From positions 1 to 64,000 of the forward strand of contig CANJBL010000001.1 of the NCBI GenBank assembly GCA_947472795.1: DNA of 64,000 nucleotides, in the 5' to 3' direction. Position numbers and translations under genes: made by a program. Below the pieces are notes generated by a model, which was not told the DNA's origin, did no database searches, and saw only the letters and a list, made by a program, of their open reading frames with translations. This document shows positions 10,601 through 18,865 of this stretch, one piece after another. The stretch comes from Fidelibacterota bacterium. GTDB taxonomy: Bacteria; Pseudomonadota; Alphaproteobacteria; Rhodospirillales; Rhodospirillaceae. Numbering within the stretch: the first letter of the stretch is position 1; each line of letters opens with the position of its first letter.

Positions 10601-12427
10601 TTAGCCTGCCGCCTTGCTCACCAAACTCAGGGATTGGCGATGGGCTTTCGGATCGTCGACATCGATCCATTCCAGCGTGCCGATATCCACCGCTTCGACT
10701 TTGCCTATGCGGCCCAATTCGCGGATACCGCCGGACAACGAATCATCATTGTGGACGTTGATGCTGCGTTCGATCGCGCCGAACAGCGCTGGCGTGCAGT
10801 AGAAGAAGCCCGTATCGAAGGCGTTGTACTGCTCGATATTCTTGCCGATGTCGGCGACGAGGTTGTTTTGCTGACGCACCTTGGTGACATCATTGATGTC
10901 GACGAACGGGTTGGACAAGTTCGTGTCGATGGCCAAACGAACTTCACCGTCGTGGAGCGGTTTGGCCCGAAGAGCCCGCAGAATCGCGGGATCGAAGATG
11001 TGATCGGCCATCATGAGATGGAATGGTCCGTCGAGCAGTGCGCGCGCCGCCAAGACCGAGCGTCCATTGCCCTTGTTCCAGGCGTCATTGGTGACGCATT
11101 GAATATTGACCTTCAACTCTTGTGACAGCTTTTCGAGGAACGCTGTCACTTCCGCGGCCATATAACCGACAATGACGACAAATTCGTTTATGCCGGCCTC
11201 TATCGACTGGCGCACGGTGCGTTCGATCAACGGAATGCCTTCCACCTTAGTCAAAGGCTTGCTATCGCCGAGTTCACGCAAGCGCGAGCCCAGGCCCGCC
11301 GCCAAGATCAGAGCTTTTATCGGTGCATTGCCTGCGAGTGGAGCGATGAATGACTCCGTCATCGCGTATGCGATGTCATCGGTGTATTGGGTCGACGGGT
11401 GCTTGCAAAAATAGGCCGAAGGACCGCCCAGCACGCCGCCGATGCCGCGATCGCGCGCCAACTTTACGCAGCGGATCATGTCGATGGCGACACCGGCCGA
11501 ATTGGGCGAATCTTCGACCGACAAGCGCAGCTCGATGTTCATTGGCACATCGCCGAACAAGCTGCCTTCCATGCGGATAAAACACAGCTTGTTGTCTTTC
11601 TGCCACGGCACGTAATCGCTGGGTCCGACGTGGATGTTCTCATCGGCCATACGGTCGCCCGCGACCGAACGCACCGCTTCGGTCTTGGAGAGTTTCTTCG
11701 ACTGCAGCCGCGAGCGGTCGAGCATGTTGAGGAAGTCCGTATTGCCGCCGGTGTTCAATTGGTAAGTGCGGTGCAGCTTCACCCCGCGCTTGGCGTACAG
11801 GTCGGTCAACACACGGTGCACGATGGTGGCACCTACTTGCGACTTGATGTCGTCGCCGATGATGGGAACATTGCGCTCGGCGAACTTTGCGGCCCACTTC
11901 GCGTCAGAGGCAATGAACACCGGAATACAGTTCACCACGCCGACGCCAGCTTCCAGCGCGCAGTTCATGTAGAACTCGGCGGCGTGCTGCGAGCCGACCG
12001 GTAGGTAGCTGATCAGGACATCCGCTTTGGTGTCGCGCAACACCTTCACGACGTCGGCTTGGGTCGGTTCGGTGACGTCGGCTTTTATGAAGCGGCGCTC
12101 GACCGGATAATTTTCCATATGGTCCGCAAAGCCGTCGAGCACATGGCCCATCTGCACTTTCACGCCCGTTGGCGGCACATTCTTTTCAAAGAATGTGGTG
12201 CAGTTGGGCAATGCATATATGGCTTCGTTTACATCCCGGCCGACTTTGCGGGCGTCGATGTCGAAGGCAGCGACGACTTCAAGGTCGGTGACATTGTAAC
12301 CGCCGATGTTCCAGTGCATCACCCCGATTGCTTCGTCGGAAGATTTCGATTTGTAATAATGAAGCCCTTGGATCAGGGAACTCGCGCAATTCCCAATACC
12401 GATGATCGCAACCCGAACCACACCCAT
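10601..12427 (-). CDS. Fused inositol-1-phosphate synthase / CTP:inositol-1-phosphate cytidylyltransferase
   Basis: A 608-residue two-domain protein. Residues 1-366 are a short, actinobacterial/archaeal-type myo-inositol-phosphate synthase: NAD-binding GIGNCAS at 10-16, the GDDIKSQVGAT active-site block with Lys195, and the LNTGGNTDFLNM motif at 224-235. This domain converts glucose 6-phosphate to inositol 1(3)-phosphate. Residues 370-608 are a nucleotidyltransferase with LAAGLGSRL at 375-383, Lys390 in SKPL and MADHIFD at 473-479, matching the inositol-phosphate cytidylyltransferase type (CDP-inositol formation). In known di-myo-inositol-phosphate pathways the cytidylyltransferase is usually fused to the phosphotransferase; here it is fused to the synthase and the phosphotransferase is the adjacent gene. 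A strong AAGGAG precedes the ATG. Confidence 0.88.
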   Translation of the reverse strand: MGVVRVAIIGIGNCASSLIQGLHYYKSKSSDEAIGVMHWNIGGYNVTDLEVVAAFDIDARKVGRDVNEAIYALPNCTTFFEKNVPPTGVKVQMGHVLDGFADHMENYPVERRFIKADVTEPTQADVVKVLRDTKADVLISYLPVGSQHAAEFYMNCALEAGVGVVNCIPVFIASDAKWAAKFAERNVPIIGDDIKSQVGATIVHRVLTDLYAKRGVKLHRTYQLNTGGNTDFLNMLDRSRLQSKKLSKTEAVRSVAGDRMADENIHVGPSDYVPWQKDNKLCFIRMEGSLFGDVPMNIELRLSVEDSPNSAGVAIDMIRCVKLARDRGIGGVLGGPSAYFCKHPSTQYTDDIAYAMTESFIAPLAGNAPIKALILAAGLGSRLRELGDSKPLTKVEGIPLIERTVRQSIEAGINEFVVIVGYMAAEVTAFLEKLSQELKVNIQCVTNDAWNKGNGRSVLAARALLDGPFHLMMADHIFDPAILRALRAKPLHDGEVRLAIDTNLSNPFVDINDVTKVRQQNNLVADIGKNIEQYNAFDTGFFYCTPALFGAIERSINVHNDDSLSGGIRELGRIGKVEAVDIGTLEWIDVDDPKAHRQSLSLVSKAAG

Positions 12428-12619
12428 ATAAACTCCTTGCCATTTTCAGAAGGAGAGCGCGCACCCTCCGGCGTCTTCTTGCATGGGACGGACTTTATCA
12501 TGTGAGGATTACTGTCACACCACTGTAATTCAATCGGTGTTCGGGACTATGTGCCTTTAACGGTCAACGGACGCGCTTTCACAAATTCTGCCAAGCGGGA
12601 TGTCCTCAACCACGCGCTC

Positions 12620-12859
12620 GTCATCCGCATTTCGGCCGCATGAGGCCGTGTTTTCTCCGAATCGAAGTTTGGCACTCGCCTTCTCAGCACTTTTTGGGAG
12701 TCAGTTTGTGAACGAGTTCGTGAGTTATTGCGGTGCAACATGCCTAGCCGTCAAACGAGACTCGTTCAACTCCGTCTTTTCTCACACATGCGAGTGGCGG
12801 AGAGAAATTCCACGTCAGACTGCCCGCTAGTGCACGTTCGAATCCTAGTCCCCCAGCCA
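12620..12859 (+). repeat. Right flanking repeat of the island with intact att core
   Basis: Imperfect copy of 7767-8012 that ends in GACTGCCCGCTAGTGCAC followed by the exact 24-base tRNA-Gln 3' end at 12836-12859 (core attachment site). The 190 bases before it (12428-12619) hold the promoter and leader of the inositol fusion gene and nothing else I can recognise. The D-arm and anticodon arm are not conserved well enough for a functional tRNA. Confidence 0.75.
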
Positions 12860-12977
12860 AACGTCACCAGACCGGAGAGTTGTTCTCTCAAAACTGAAGG
12901 AACCGGCGAATGCCGGAGTTCCTCGCAGCGGCACCCAGCTTCGCGTGGGTCCGAACGGTCTCGTTGAAGAACGTGAC
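12860..12977. other. Gap downstream of the island with a short hairpin
   Basis: GGAACCGGC-GAAT-GCCGGAGTTCC at about 12899-12922 forms a near-perfect stem without a clear T-run. It lies past the stop of the 12978-14267 gene on the minus strand and could end that operon. No gene is seen. Confidence 0.35.
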
Positions 12978-14267
12978 CTAATTGAAAAAGGTCACCGTGC
13001 GCCAGTAGAAGCCGGCGCCAGCCCCTCTGACGTCGCCGACGGCAACCGAGAAGTCGGGCGTGTTGGTCTCGCCGAACACAACGTCGTGGATGTTGTTGCC
13101 GTTGGTGTCGCCCGGCTTTTTGTCCGTCTTGTTCGTGTAAAGGGCAACGCCCTTATAGGCCCACTGTTTCGAGCCGTCGGGCCGCGTGATGACTTCCCAG
13201 TACCCGGATGACTGGGCATCCGCGGGTGCTGCCACAGGCGTCCAGGTCTTGAGGCACGCATCGACACAGCCTTTTCCGCCCACGGCTTTCCCGTCGTTGT
13301 AATCGGGACGGTATCCGTCGCGGGTTTCCCGGCCACCATACATAATGGAATAACGCGCCTGGGTGTAAACCGTCATGCCCTTGGCGGTGGTCATGATCGG
13401 TCCCCGCGTGGGAATAAATCCAACGGTAATGTCCCGCGGCTGGAAGTGGCGATAGGCCAGCGCGGGTTCAGCGTCCTTTTCCACCAGAGCGCCGCTAAGA
13501 TCAGTGTCGCTGTGGTCGTCATTGTACGTAAACAGAGGCTGGTTCTTGTATGCCCACTGCGGCTTACCGTCTTCGCGCATGACGATCGTGAAGTCACCCA
13601 CCGGCAAGCCGAGCGCCGGCGCATAAGCGGGCGTCCACGCATTCGGGTTTTTCTGCGAGCTCTTCATCACGTAAAGCGGCAGCTTCGTCTGGGCGAGGAT
13701 GAAACCGTAACCGTTCGCCACGGGTAAGCTCGCCATCTCGATACCCGCCGGCGTCGGGTTCGCGGGTTCCGGGATGAAAGCTGCCGCGCGCCAGCCGGCT
13801 TTCGGCGAGAAGGCGTCGCTCGCGGGATCTGTGAGGCCGTCGGTACGCACGAGACCGCGGTCCCCCGTCGAGGTTTCCTTAATTTTGTTCGGATCCTGGC
13901 CCGTATAGCGGTAGAGCGGTTTGCCTTGATACGCCCACTGGCGACCACCTTCCCCGGCCACAAGTGTCCAGTCACCCGTCGCGACGGCGCCGCGCGCGCT
14001 GATGTAAGGCTCGAAGTCCTTGGTGCACGCACCAACACATGTGGGAGCACCACCCACGGTGTCGCTGTCGAAAGTATAGAGCGGCTTTCCGTTCGCATCG
14101 GCAAGGCGTGTCCACAGGAGTTGGCTGCGGTACGTCACGTGCCGAAGCGTGAGTCCCATGGGCGTAGACGGCGGCACGGGTGCCGGGGACGCGGCGGAAG
14201 CCACGCCGGGAAGCGCTGCGAGCAGGCTTACGACGGTTGCGGCGATCAACGCATTTTGCTTCGTCAT
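12978..14267 (-). CDS. Secreted repeat protein (COG4315 / Lipoprotein_15-like)
   Basis: A 429-residue exported protein with an N-terminal signal peptide cut near VASA-AS. The mature part repeats a unit of the form GKPLYTFD ... CVGACTKDFEPY ... GDWTLV...GRQWAYQGKPLY. About four such units can be seen, with the cysteine pair conserved in the first and last (CVGAC, CVDAC) and lost in the middle ones. This Y-x-(F/W/Y)-x-x-D / QWAYKG pattern is that of the PF03640-type secreted repeats, whose function is unknown; there is no lipobox cysteine here. Last gene of a four-gene operon, 14 bases after the DUF1552 gene. Confidence 0.8.
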   Translation of the reverse strand: MTKQNALIAATVVSLLAALPGVASAASPAPVPPSTPMGLTLRHVTYRSQLLWTRLADANGKPLYTFDSDTVGGAPTCVGACTKDFEPYISARGAVATGDWTLVAGEGGRQWAYQGKPLYRYTGQDPNKIKETSTGDRGLVRTDGLTDPASDAFSPKAGWRAAAFIPEPANPTPAGIEMASLPVANGYGFILAQTKLPLYVMKSSQKNPNAWTPAYAPALGLPVGDFTIVMREDGKPQWAYKNQPLFTYNDDHSDTDLSGALVEKDAEPALAYRHFQPRDITVGFIPTRGPIMTTAKGMTVYTQARYSIMYGGRETRDGYRPDYNDGKAVGGKGCVDACLKTWTPVAAPADAQSSGYWEVITRPDGSKQWAYKGVALYTNKTDKKPGDTNGNNIHDVVFGETNTPDFSVAVGDVRGAGAGFYWRTVTFFN

Positions 14268-14281
14268 GACCTATGTCCTTT

Positions 14282-15625
14282 CTAAGCTAGAACTTCGCTG
14301 ATCGGCGAGGTGACGCGGTTCGAACCCTCACCCCAGGCGCTGACCGGAAGGCCCATCGCCTGCTGCGCGGTGAACCCGATGCGCACGGTCGTGTCGCCCG
14401 GACGCGGCACGTGCATGCCGGTTTTGAGGCGGCCATTGGCCGTGCCAAAGAACATCAGCGGATAGTTGCGCACGGAGTGCAGGCGCGGCGCGCCATGGTC
14501 CGTGAACGCGAACACAAGCATGCGGTCCAGCATGCTCTTATCGCCTTCCTTGATGCTGTCCATGGTGACTAAATAGTCATGCAGCGCCTGCATGTACTGG
14601 TCGTGGAACCACTTCACTTTCACCTGATAACCGAGCACGGGGTCGATGGCTTCTTCGTGAGTATAGGCATGATGGTTGGTCGATTCACCCTCGCGGCGCA
14701 GCGGCGAGATGCCCTGGGTGAGCGCCAGGTTGACCACGCGGGTCTGGCCGCACGCCAAGGTATGCGCCAAGAGCTGGGCGAAGAGGCCGGCGCGGGCCAT
14801 CGCTTCGGTGGCAAGGGTCAACGCGCCCTTGTCCACGCCTTCCATGGCCGCCGGTTTGGTGCAGGCTTCGAGCGGATCGGGCTTCTGCAGTTGGATCTCC
14901 AGCTTCTGTTCCAGCGAGCGGAGCGAGGTGAAGTAATTGTCGAGCTTCGCCCTGTCCGCCGCACCCAATTTCGCGTTCAGCGCGTCACGTTCGTCTTTGA
15001 CACCCGACAGCACGCTGTGGCGGACCATGACCTGCGGATCGGGCTTGAACTCCCCGGCGTTGGGATCGACGTATTCCGGCCCAAAGATGCGGGTATAGAG
15101 CTTGATGGGAGAGATTTCGGCCGGCTGACGCCCCTGGCCCTCGCGCACGCTCCAGGTCGCGCCCGGATCACCCGCGCATCCCACTTCGATCGAGCGGAAA
15201 CGGGTTCCGCGGCCGATATGATCACCGATGATGGTGTCGATGCTGGCCTTGAACTGCTTATTGACGTCACCCTGCGTGATGCCCATCGCGCCGGTGGTGT
15301 GGGTGTTGTTGTTGGCGCCGTCGAGCATGATGTTCGAGCCGCTGAACAGCAGCATGCGCTTCTGGAAGGGCTTGAGCGCTGAGAGCTGCTCCGGCAGCTC
15401 ATAGTCCGCGCCGGCGGCCTTGGGCACCCAGTTGCCCTCGCCGAGGCCGCAGCCCCAGAACCAAGTGGCGAAGCGCTCCGGGATCGCTTTGCCGGTGGCG
15501 GCGAACGCATTGCCGTTCTCGTTCAAGACGCAATCCAGGATCGGCAAGCCGACCGAGACAGCGCTGCCCGCCAGCATGCCGCGCAGAACCTGTCTGCGGG
15601 CGAGGATGGACGTTTCCATTTTCAT
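14282..15625 (-). CDS. DUF1552 domain protein with Tat signal
   Basis: A 447-residue protein with a twin-arginine leader (ARRQVLRGMLAGSAVSVGLP), so it is folded before export and may bind a cofactor. The body matches the DUF1552 family: the early TWFWGCGLGEGNW region, SEVG-like SIEVGCAGD, GQGRQPAEISP and FTDHGAPRLHS near the C-terminus. The family is common in planctomycetes and myxobacteria and is almost always next to a DUF1592 gene, as here (6 bases apart). No catalytic role is established. It resembles DUF1501/sulfatase-like folds in the TDHG motif, which is inference. Confidence 0.85.
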   Translation of the reverse strand: MKMETSILARRQVLRGMLAGSAVSVGLPILDCVLNENGNAFAATGKAIPERFATWFWGCGLGEGNWVPKAAGADYELPEQLSALKPFQKRMLLFSGSNIMLDGANNNTHTTGAMGITQGDVNKQFKASIDTIIGDHIGRGTRFRSIEVGCAGDPGATWSVREGQGRQPAEISPIKLYTRIFGPEYVDPNAGEFKPDPQVMVRHSVLSGVKDERDALNAKLGAADRAKLDNYFTSLRSLEQKLEIQLQKPDPLEACTKPAAMEGVDKGALTLATEAMARAGLFAQLLAHTLACGQTRVVNLALTQGISPLRREGESTNHHAYTHEEAIDPVLGYQVKVKWFHDQYMQALHDYLVTMDSIKEGDKSMLDRMLVFAFTDHGAPRLHSVRNYPLMFFGTANGRLKTGMHVPRPGDTTVRIGFTAQQAMGLPVSAWGEGSNRVTSPISEVLA

Positions 15626-15631
15626 CTCTCC

Positions 15632-17299
15632 TTACTTCGCTGCGGCGACTTCGACCGGCGACACAGCATAGAACATGTCGCTCAGCGCGATCTGACGCAT
15701 CAGATTGAGGACCTTATAGCCGTCTTGGCCAAACTTCTTTTCGATCGCCGCCCACTCTTCCGATCCGCGTTCGGATGCGCGCGGCGGCATCTTGCCGGTG
15801 CCGAAGGCATAGATTTTGCGGGAGACGCAAGACACCAGCGCCGGGTCGTTGCGGATCAGCGGCAACAAGTCCGACACGCCCTTGAACTTCACGCTGTTGA
15901 GGACGCCGCTGGTATCGATCTGGGCACCGTTCTCGCTCGTGCGGAACCCGCCGGCGGCATCAAAGTTCTCGAGCGCGAGGCCGATGGGATCGGTGATTTT
16001 GTGGCAGCCCGCGCACGCCGGGCTCGCCGAGTGCGCGAGCAGGCGGTCGCGCCCGGTCTTGAGGACCTGGTTGGAGGTGTTCTCGACCGCCGAGAAGTCA
16101 ACATTGCCCGGAGGTGGCGGCACTGTCTGGCACAGGAGGTTCTCGCGCAGCGCCTTGCCGCGCAGGGTTGGCGACGTGCGCGCGGAATGCGAATTCAGAG
16201 CGATGAAGCTCACCTGCGCGAGGATGCCGGCGCGAGGATCGCCTTCGGGATAGGTATAGCTGATGAAACGGTCGGGCTCGCCGTTGTCGGTCGTGTCGGC
16301 GAGCGGCACGCCGTACAGCGCGGCAAGGCTGCGCGTCAGGTAGGTGCTGCGCGTCGTGATCAGGTCGCGGTAGTCCTTATTGGCGCGCACGTGATCGACG
16401 ATCGTGCGCAAGGTCTGTTCCTGCGCAAGGTCGTTGATTTTGGTGGTGTAGCGCGGAAAGAAAGTCGTGTCCTTCGCGACAGTCTGGAAGTCGCTGAAGT
16501 GCAGCATGTCGGCGAAGAAGGCGCGAATGCCGCTTTCCATCGCGGGCGAACTGATCATGCGGTCCACCTGGCGGCGCAGCCCTTCCGCAGTTTGAAGCTC
16601 TCCCTTCTCGGATGCTTTGATCAACTGGTCATCCGGCGTCGAGTTCCACAGGAAATAACTGAGAGCAGCCGCTTTGGAGTAGCTATCCAGGCGCTTTTCG
16701 TTCGGTTTCGTGGGGTCGGTCTCGACGGTGCGATAGCGGAACAGGAAATTCGGCGAGATCAACATGTCGGACAGCACCGACGAGAGGCCGATGTAAAAGT
16801 CCTTGGTGGTTGCCGTTGCGTCGGCCGCGAGTTTCACGCGGGTCGCGACTTCCTGTTCGCTCAGCGTCCGGCGGTACAAGAGCCGCCCGTACCCGCTGAT
16901 GAACGCGCGCGCGCAGGCGTCGTCCGCGCCCGTTTCCGACTTTGGCTTGCACGAAATCAGCGTGCCGCGGTTCTTCGGGCTTACCACCTGCGCGGCGATC
17001 CCGCGCGCCAACTCGTCATAGCGATCCATGCCGGTGTCCGAGACGTTGGCCCAGCGGGCGCCGATGGCCAGCAGACCCTGCTCGCGGACTTCAGGCTCGA
17101 AGCGACCGTCGATAACAATGTTGGTTCCGAATATGTCGGCGATCGTCTGTCGGTACTGAGCGGGACTCAGGCGCAACGACAGCGCGCTGGGGTCGCCGCC
17201 TAAGTTTTCGGCTGCGTACGCCGACGAGAAAGCGATCGGCAGCAGGCCGGCGGCGACGCACAGCGCGCGGCGAAACGATTTGGTAGTGGACTGATACAT
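15632..17299 (-). CDS. DUF1587/1592/1595/1588/1585 multidomain secreted protein with CxxCH
   Basis: A ~555-residue exported protein of the planctomycete-type DUF1592 family. Recognisable blocks in order are LSPAQYRQTIADIFG (DUF1587-like, near the N-terminus), LYRRTLSEQEV (DUF1595), ALSYFLWNSTPDDQL (DUF1592), RAGILAQVSF...RTSPTLRGKALRE with CAGCHKITDPIG (DUF1588, carrying a CxxCH that could bind haem c), and a C-terminal DUF1585 block with FGTG. I prefer the ATG at 17299 because AGGAAA lies six bases upstream and a good signal peptide follows; an ATG at 17329 overlaps the previous stop. Probably acts with the DUF1552 partner in the periplasm or at the cell surface. Confidence 0.85.
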   Translation of the reverse strand: MYQSTTKSFRRALCVAAGLLPIAFSSAYAAENLGGDPSALSLRLSPAQYRQTIADIFGTNIVIDGRFEPEVREQGLLAIGARWANVSDTGMDRYDELARGIAAQVVSPKNRGTLISCKPKSETGADDACARAFISGYGRLLYRRTLSEQEVATRVKLAADATATTKDFYIGLSSVLSDMLISPNFLFRYRTVETDPTKPNEKRLDSYSKAAALSYFLWNSTPDDQLIKASEKGELQTAEGLRRQVDRMISSPAMESGIRAFFADMLHFSDFQTVAKDTTFFPRYTTKINDLAQEQTLRTIVDHVRANKDYRDLITTRSTYLTRSLAALYGVPLADTTDNGEPDRFISYTYPEGDPRAGILAQVSFIALNSHSARTSPTLRGKALRENLLCQTVPPPPGNVDFSAVENTSNQVLKTGRDRLLAHSASPACAGCHKITDPIGLALENFDAAGGFRTSENGAQIDTSGVLNSVKFKGVSDLLPLIRNDPALVSCVSRKIYAFGTGKMPPRASERGSEEWAAIEKKFGQDGYKVLNLMRQIALSDMFYAVSPVEVAAAK

Positions 17300-17328
17300 A
17301 CGGTTTCCTGAAATCCTGGTGTCTCTCA

Positions 17329-18525
17329 TCAATTGGTCTTCAACCGCGGCGGCTCTTCGCCCCCCTTCGGCCGAGCCTCGGGTGTTTTTCTCATCATTGC
17401 GGAGACCGCAGACGCATCTGCTGCGGGCGACGCCATCACTTTCGAATCCAAGGTCATATGGAATGCAGGCACTGCTTCCATGCGGAAGGTCATTGAAATT
17501 TGGGTATTCTGCCCGGTCTTCGGATCGGGAGCGGCGTCAGCGAAGCGCTTCAGCGCATGATAGAGGCCAAGCACATCAGCACCGCTGCCGGGGCGTGAGG
17601 TCAGCATATAGGCGTAGCGCTTCCAGTCGGTGTAACCGCCCCAATAGCCGAAAAGCTTGCCGTCCGGCATCACCTGGAAGCGCAGTTGCGCTTTGTTCAG
17701 TTCGATCTCGGGAAAAAACGGCATCTCGGACTGGAGATAGAATTTGTCAGTCGTGGCGATTGTCAGAAAGCCGTTCTTGATCTCGCCCTTGAGAACGTTA
17801 TGCGACCTGCCCTTCGGATCGATCATATAGGTGGCGTGGGTCATGATGTTGCCGTTGGCATCACGCTCGAGATGTTGCGTGGCGCGTTCGAACGTCACGG
17901 TGACGGGACCGTCCTTCGCCAGGTCTTCGCCCGTGATCGACAGCATCCAAGCGGGCGCCGTATCGATCGTAACGGCCCAGCTAATTTCTTCGGTGAAGGG
18001 CAATGACGGCGGAATGAACCTGAAGTTCTCGCTGCAACCCACCGCGCGCCAAAGCTGGTTATCGACCTTCGCGCCTGTGTCGGGATCGGTGAATTTGCTG
18101 TCGGTGGCCTTACCGCCCAGATCGAACCCGAAGGCTTGCGGACCGACGACCGTTTCAATCATCGGCGGATTAGGAACCGCCTCGGGAGCGCTGTAGTAGC
18201 TGGCCGGCTTGCCGTTGACCATCGCGCGCATGATCAGACGCCCCGCGATGTCCTTCGGCACACTTTCCTCGTCGCCGCCCTTCACGATCTTGTCGGCTTC
18301 CGCGGGGGTGAGGCCGATGGCGATGAGGTCGCGCCGGCGGACGTCCAGGCCGTGGCCGTTAATATTCTGCGGGCAATTGGCGTTGTAGTCGTTCCATGTG
18401 GCGGTCGATAACGAACTCACCACGTAGCCGTATGTTTGGGCGGCCATCGCTCCGCTTGCCGGCAACACTACCGCCGCCGCCAGCAGGCCCGCGCGCACGC
18501 GAAATCCGGTCGTTCTAAAGTCCAT
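17329..18525 (-). CDS. Secreted protein of unknown function, first gene of the DUF1592/DUF1552 operon
   Basis: A 398-residue protein with a clear signal peptide ending at AMA-AQ. I do not recognise the family. The mature part is rich in beta-prone and aromatic stretches, holds only two cysteines (CPQN near the start and VGCSENF mid-protein), and ends in a Pro/Lys tail. The gene overlaps or abuts the DUF1592 gene (its TGA is shared with a possible ATG), so co-expression is nearly certain. The position suggests a soluble partner of the DUF1592/DUF1552 pair. It starts the operon, with a ~340-base divergent promoter region upstream. Confidence 0.7.
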   Translation of the reverse strand: MDFRTTGFRVRAGLLAAAVVLPASGAMAAQTYGYVVSSLSTATWNDYNANCPQNINGHGLDVRRRDLIAIGLTPAEADKIVKGGDEESVPKDIAGRLIMRAMVNGKPASYYSAPEAVPNPPMIETVVGPQAFGFDLGGKATDSKFTDPDTGAKVDNQLWRAVGCSENFRFIPPSLPFTEEISWAVTIDTAPAWMLSITGEDLAKDGPVTVTFERATQHLERDANGNIMTHATYMIDPKGRSHNVLKGEIKNGFLTIATTDKFYLQSEMPFFPEIELNKAQLRFQVMPDGKLFGYWGGYTDWKRYAYMLTSRPGSGADVLGLYHALKRFADAAPDPKTGQNTQISMTFRMEAVPAFHMTLDSKVMASPAADASAVSAMMRKTPEARPKGGEEPPRLKTN

Positions 18526-18865
18526 CCCGATCCTCCCAAATCAGAGACGCCATCTTATAGCATTTTCGCTCACTGCGCAGCTTTGCGCATGGTGACTTTT
18601 TTGTCCGACTACCTCTACTTCATCACCGATAAACGAGAGAAAACAATGCATTGTGGGTCCAGGGGCTATGGCGAAAGTGGTGTTCGATGGGCTTGCTCTC
18701 GCGTGGGATGAATGCGCCCTGGATGAGCGGAATCTTGATTTCCCTGTTTTAACAGGGAGAATTCCCGCCGGCGCTGGGCCGCGGGTGCACTCTTTGAATT
18801 GTGATTGGTATGCTGGCGCTAAAGTGCGCGACTCTCTTTTCGTGACGCAATAATGAGGGGACCAC
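18526..18865. promoter_or_regulatory. Divergent promoter region, DUF operon / LPMO-like gene
   Basis: About 340 bases without a gene between two opposed transcription units. A near-palindrome TCCCTGTT-TT-AACAGGGA lies at 18741-18758, about 107 bases before the LPMO-like start, and is the only structure that stands out. No -35/-10 pair could be called with confidence. Confidence 0.4.

Larger units (their letters stand above)
7641..12859. mobile_element. Putative genomic island inserted at tRNA-Gln (integrase not seen)
   Basis: Bounded on the left by the 3' end of tRNA-Gln (GTTCGAATCCTAGTCCCCCA then GCCA, 7641-7664) and on the right by an identical 24-base copy at 12836-12859, the usual footprint of a tyrosine integrase using a tRNA 3' end. 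Between them are three genes (flippase, CDP-alcohol phosphotransferase, inositol synthase-cytidylyltransferase fusion) and two copies of a ~240-base flanking repeat. The intergenic DNA and parts of the genes look less GC-rich than their neighbours. No integrase, excisionase or transposase is recognisable, so the element is probably immobile now or was mobilised in trans. Confidence 0.72.

Noticed and set aside
7665-12835. Integrase or transposase within the tRNA-Gln island
   Set aside because: Frames on both strands were read; none shows tyrosine-recombinase, serine-recombinase or DDE motifs.
12800-12859. A second tRNA gene at the right island edge
   Set aside because: Only the T-loop and acceptor 3' strand are intact; D-arm, anticodon arm and the acceptor 5' strand cannot be drawn.
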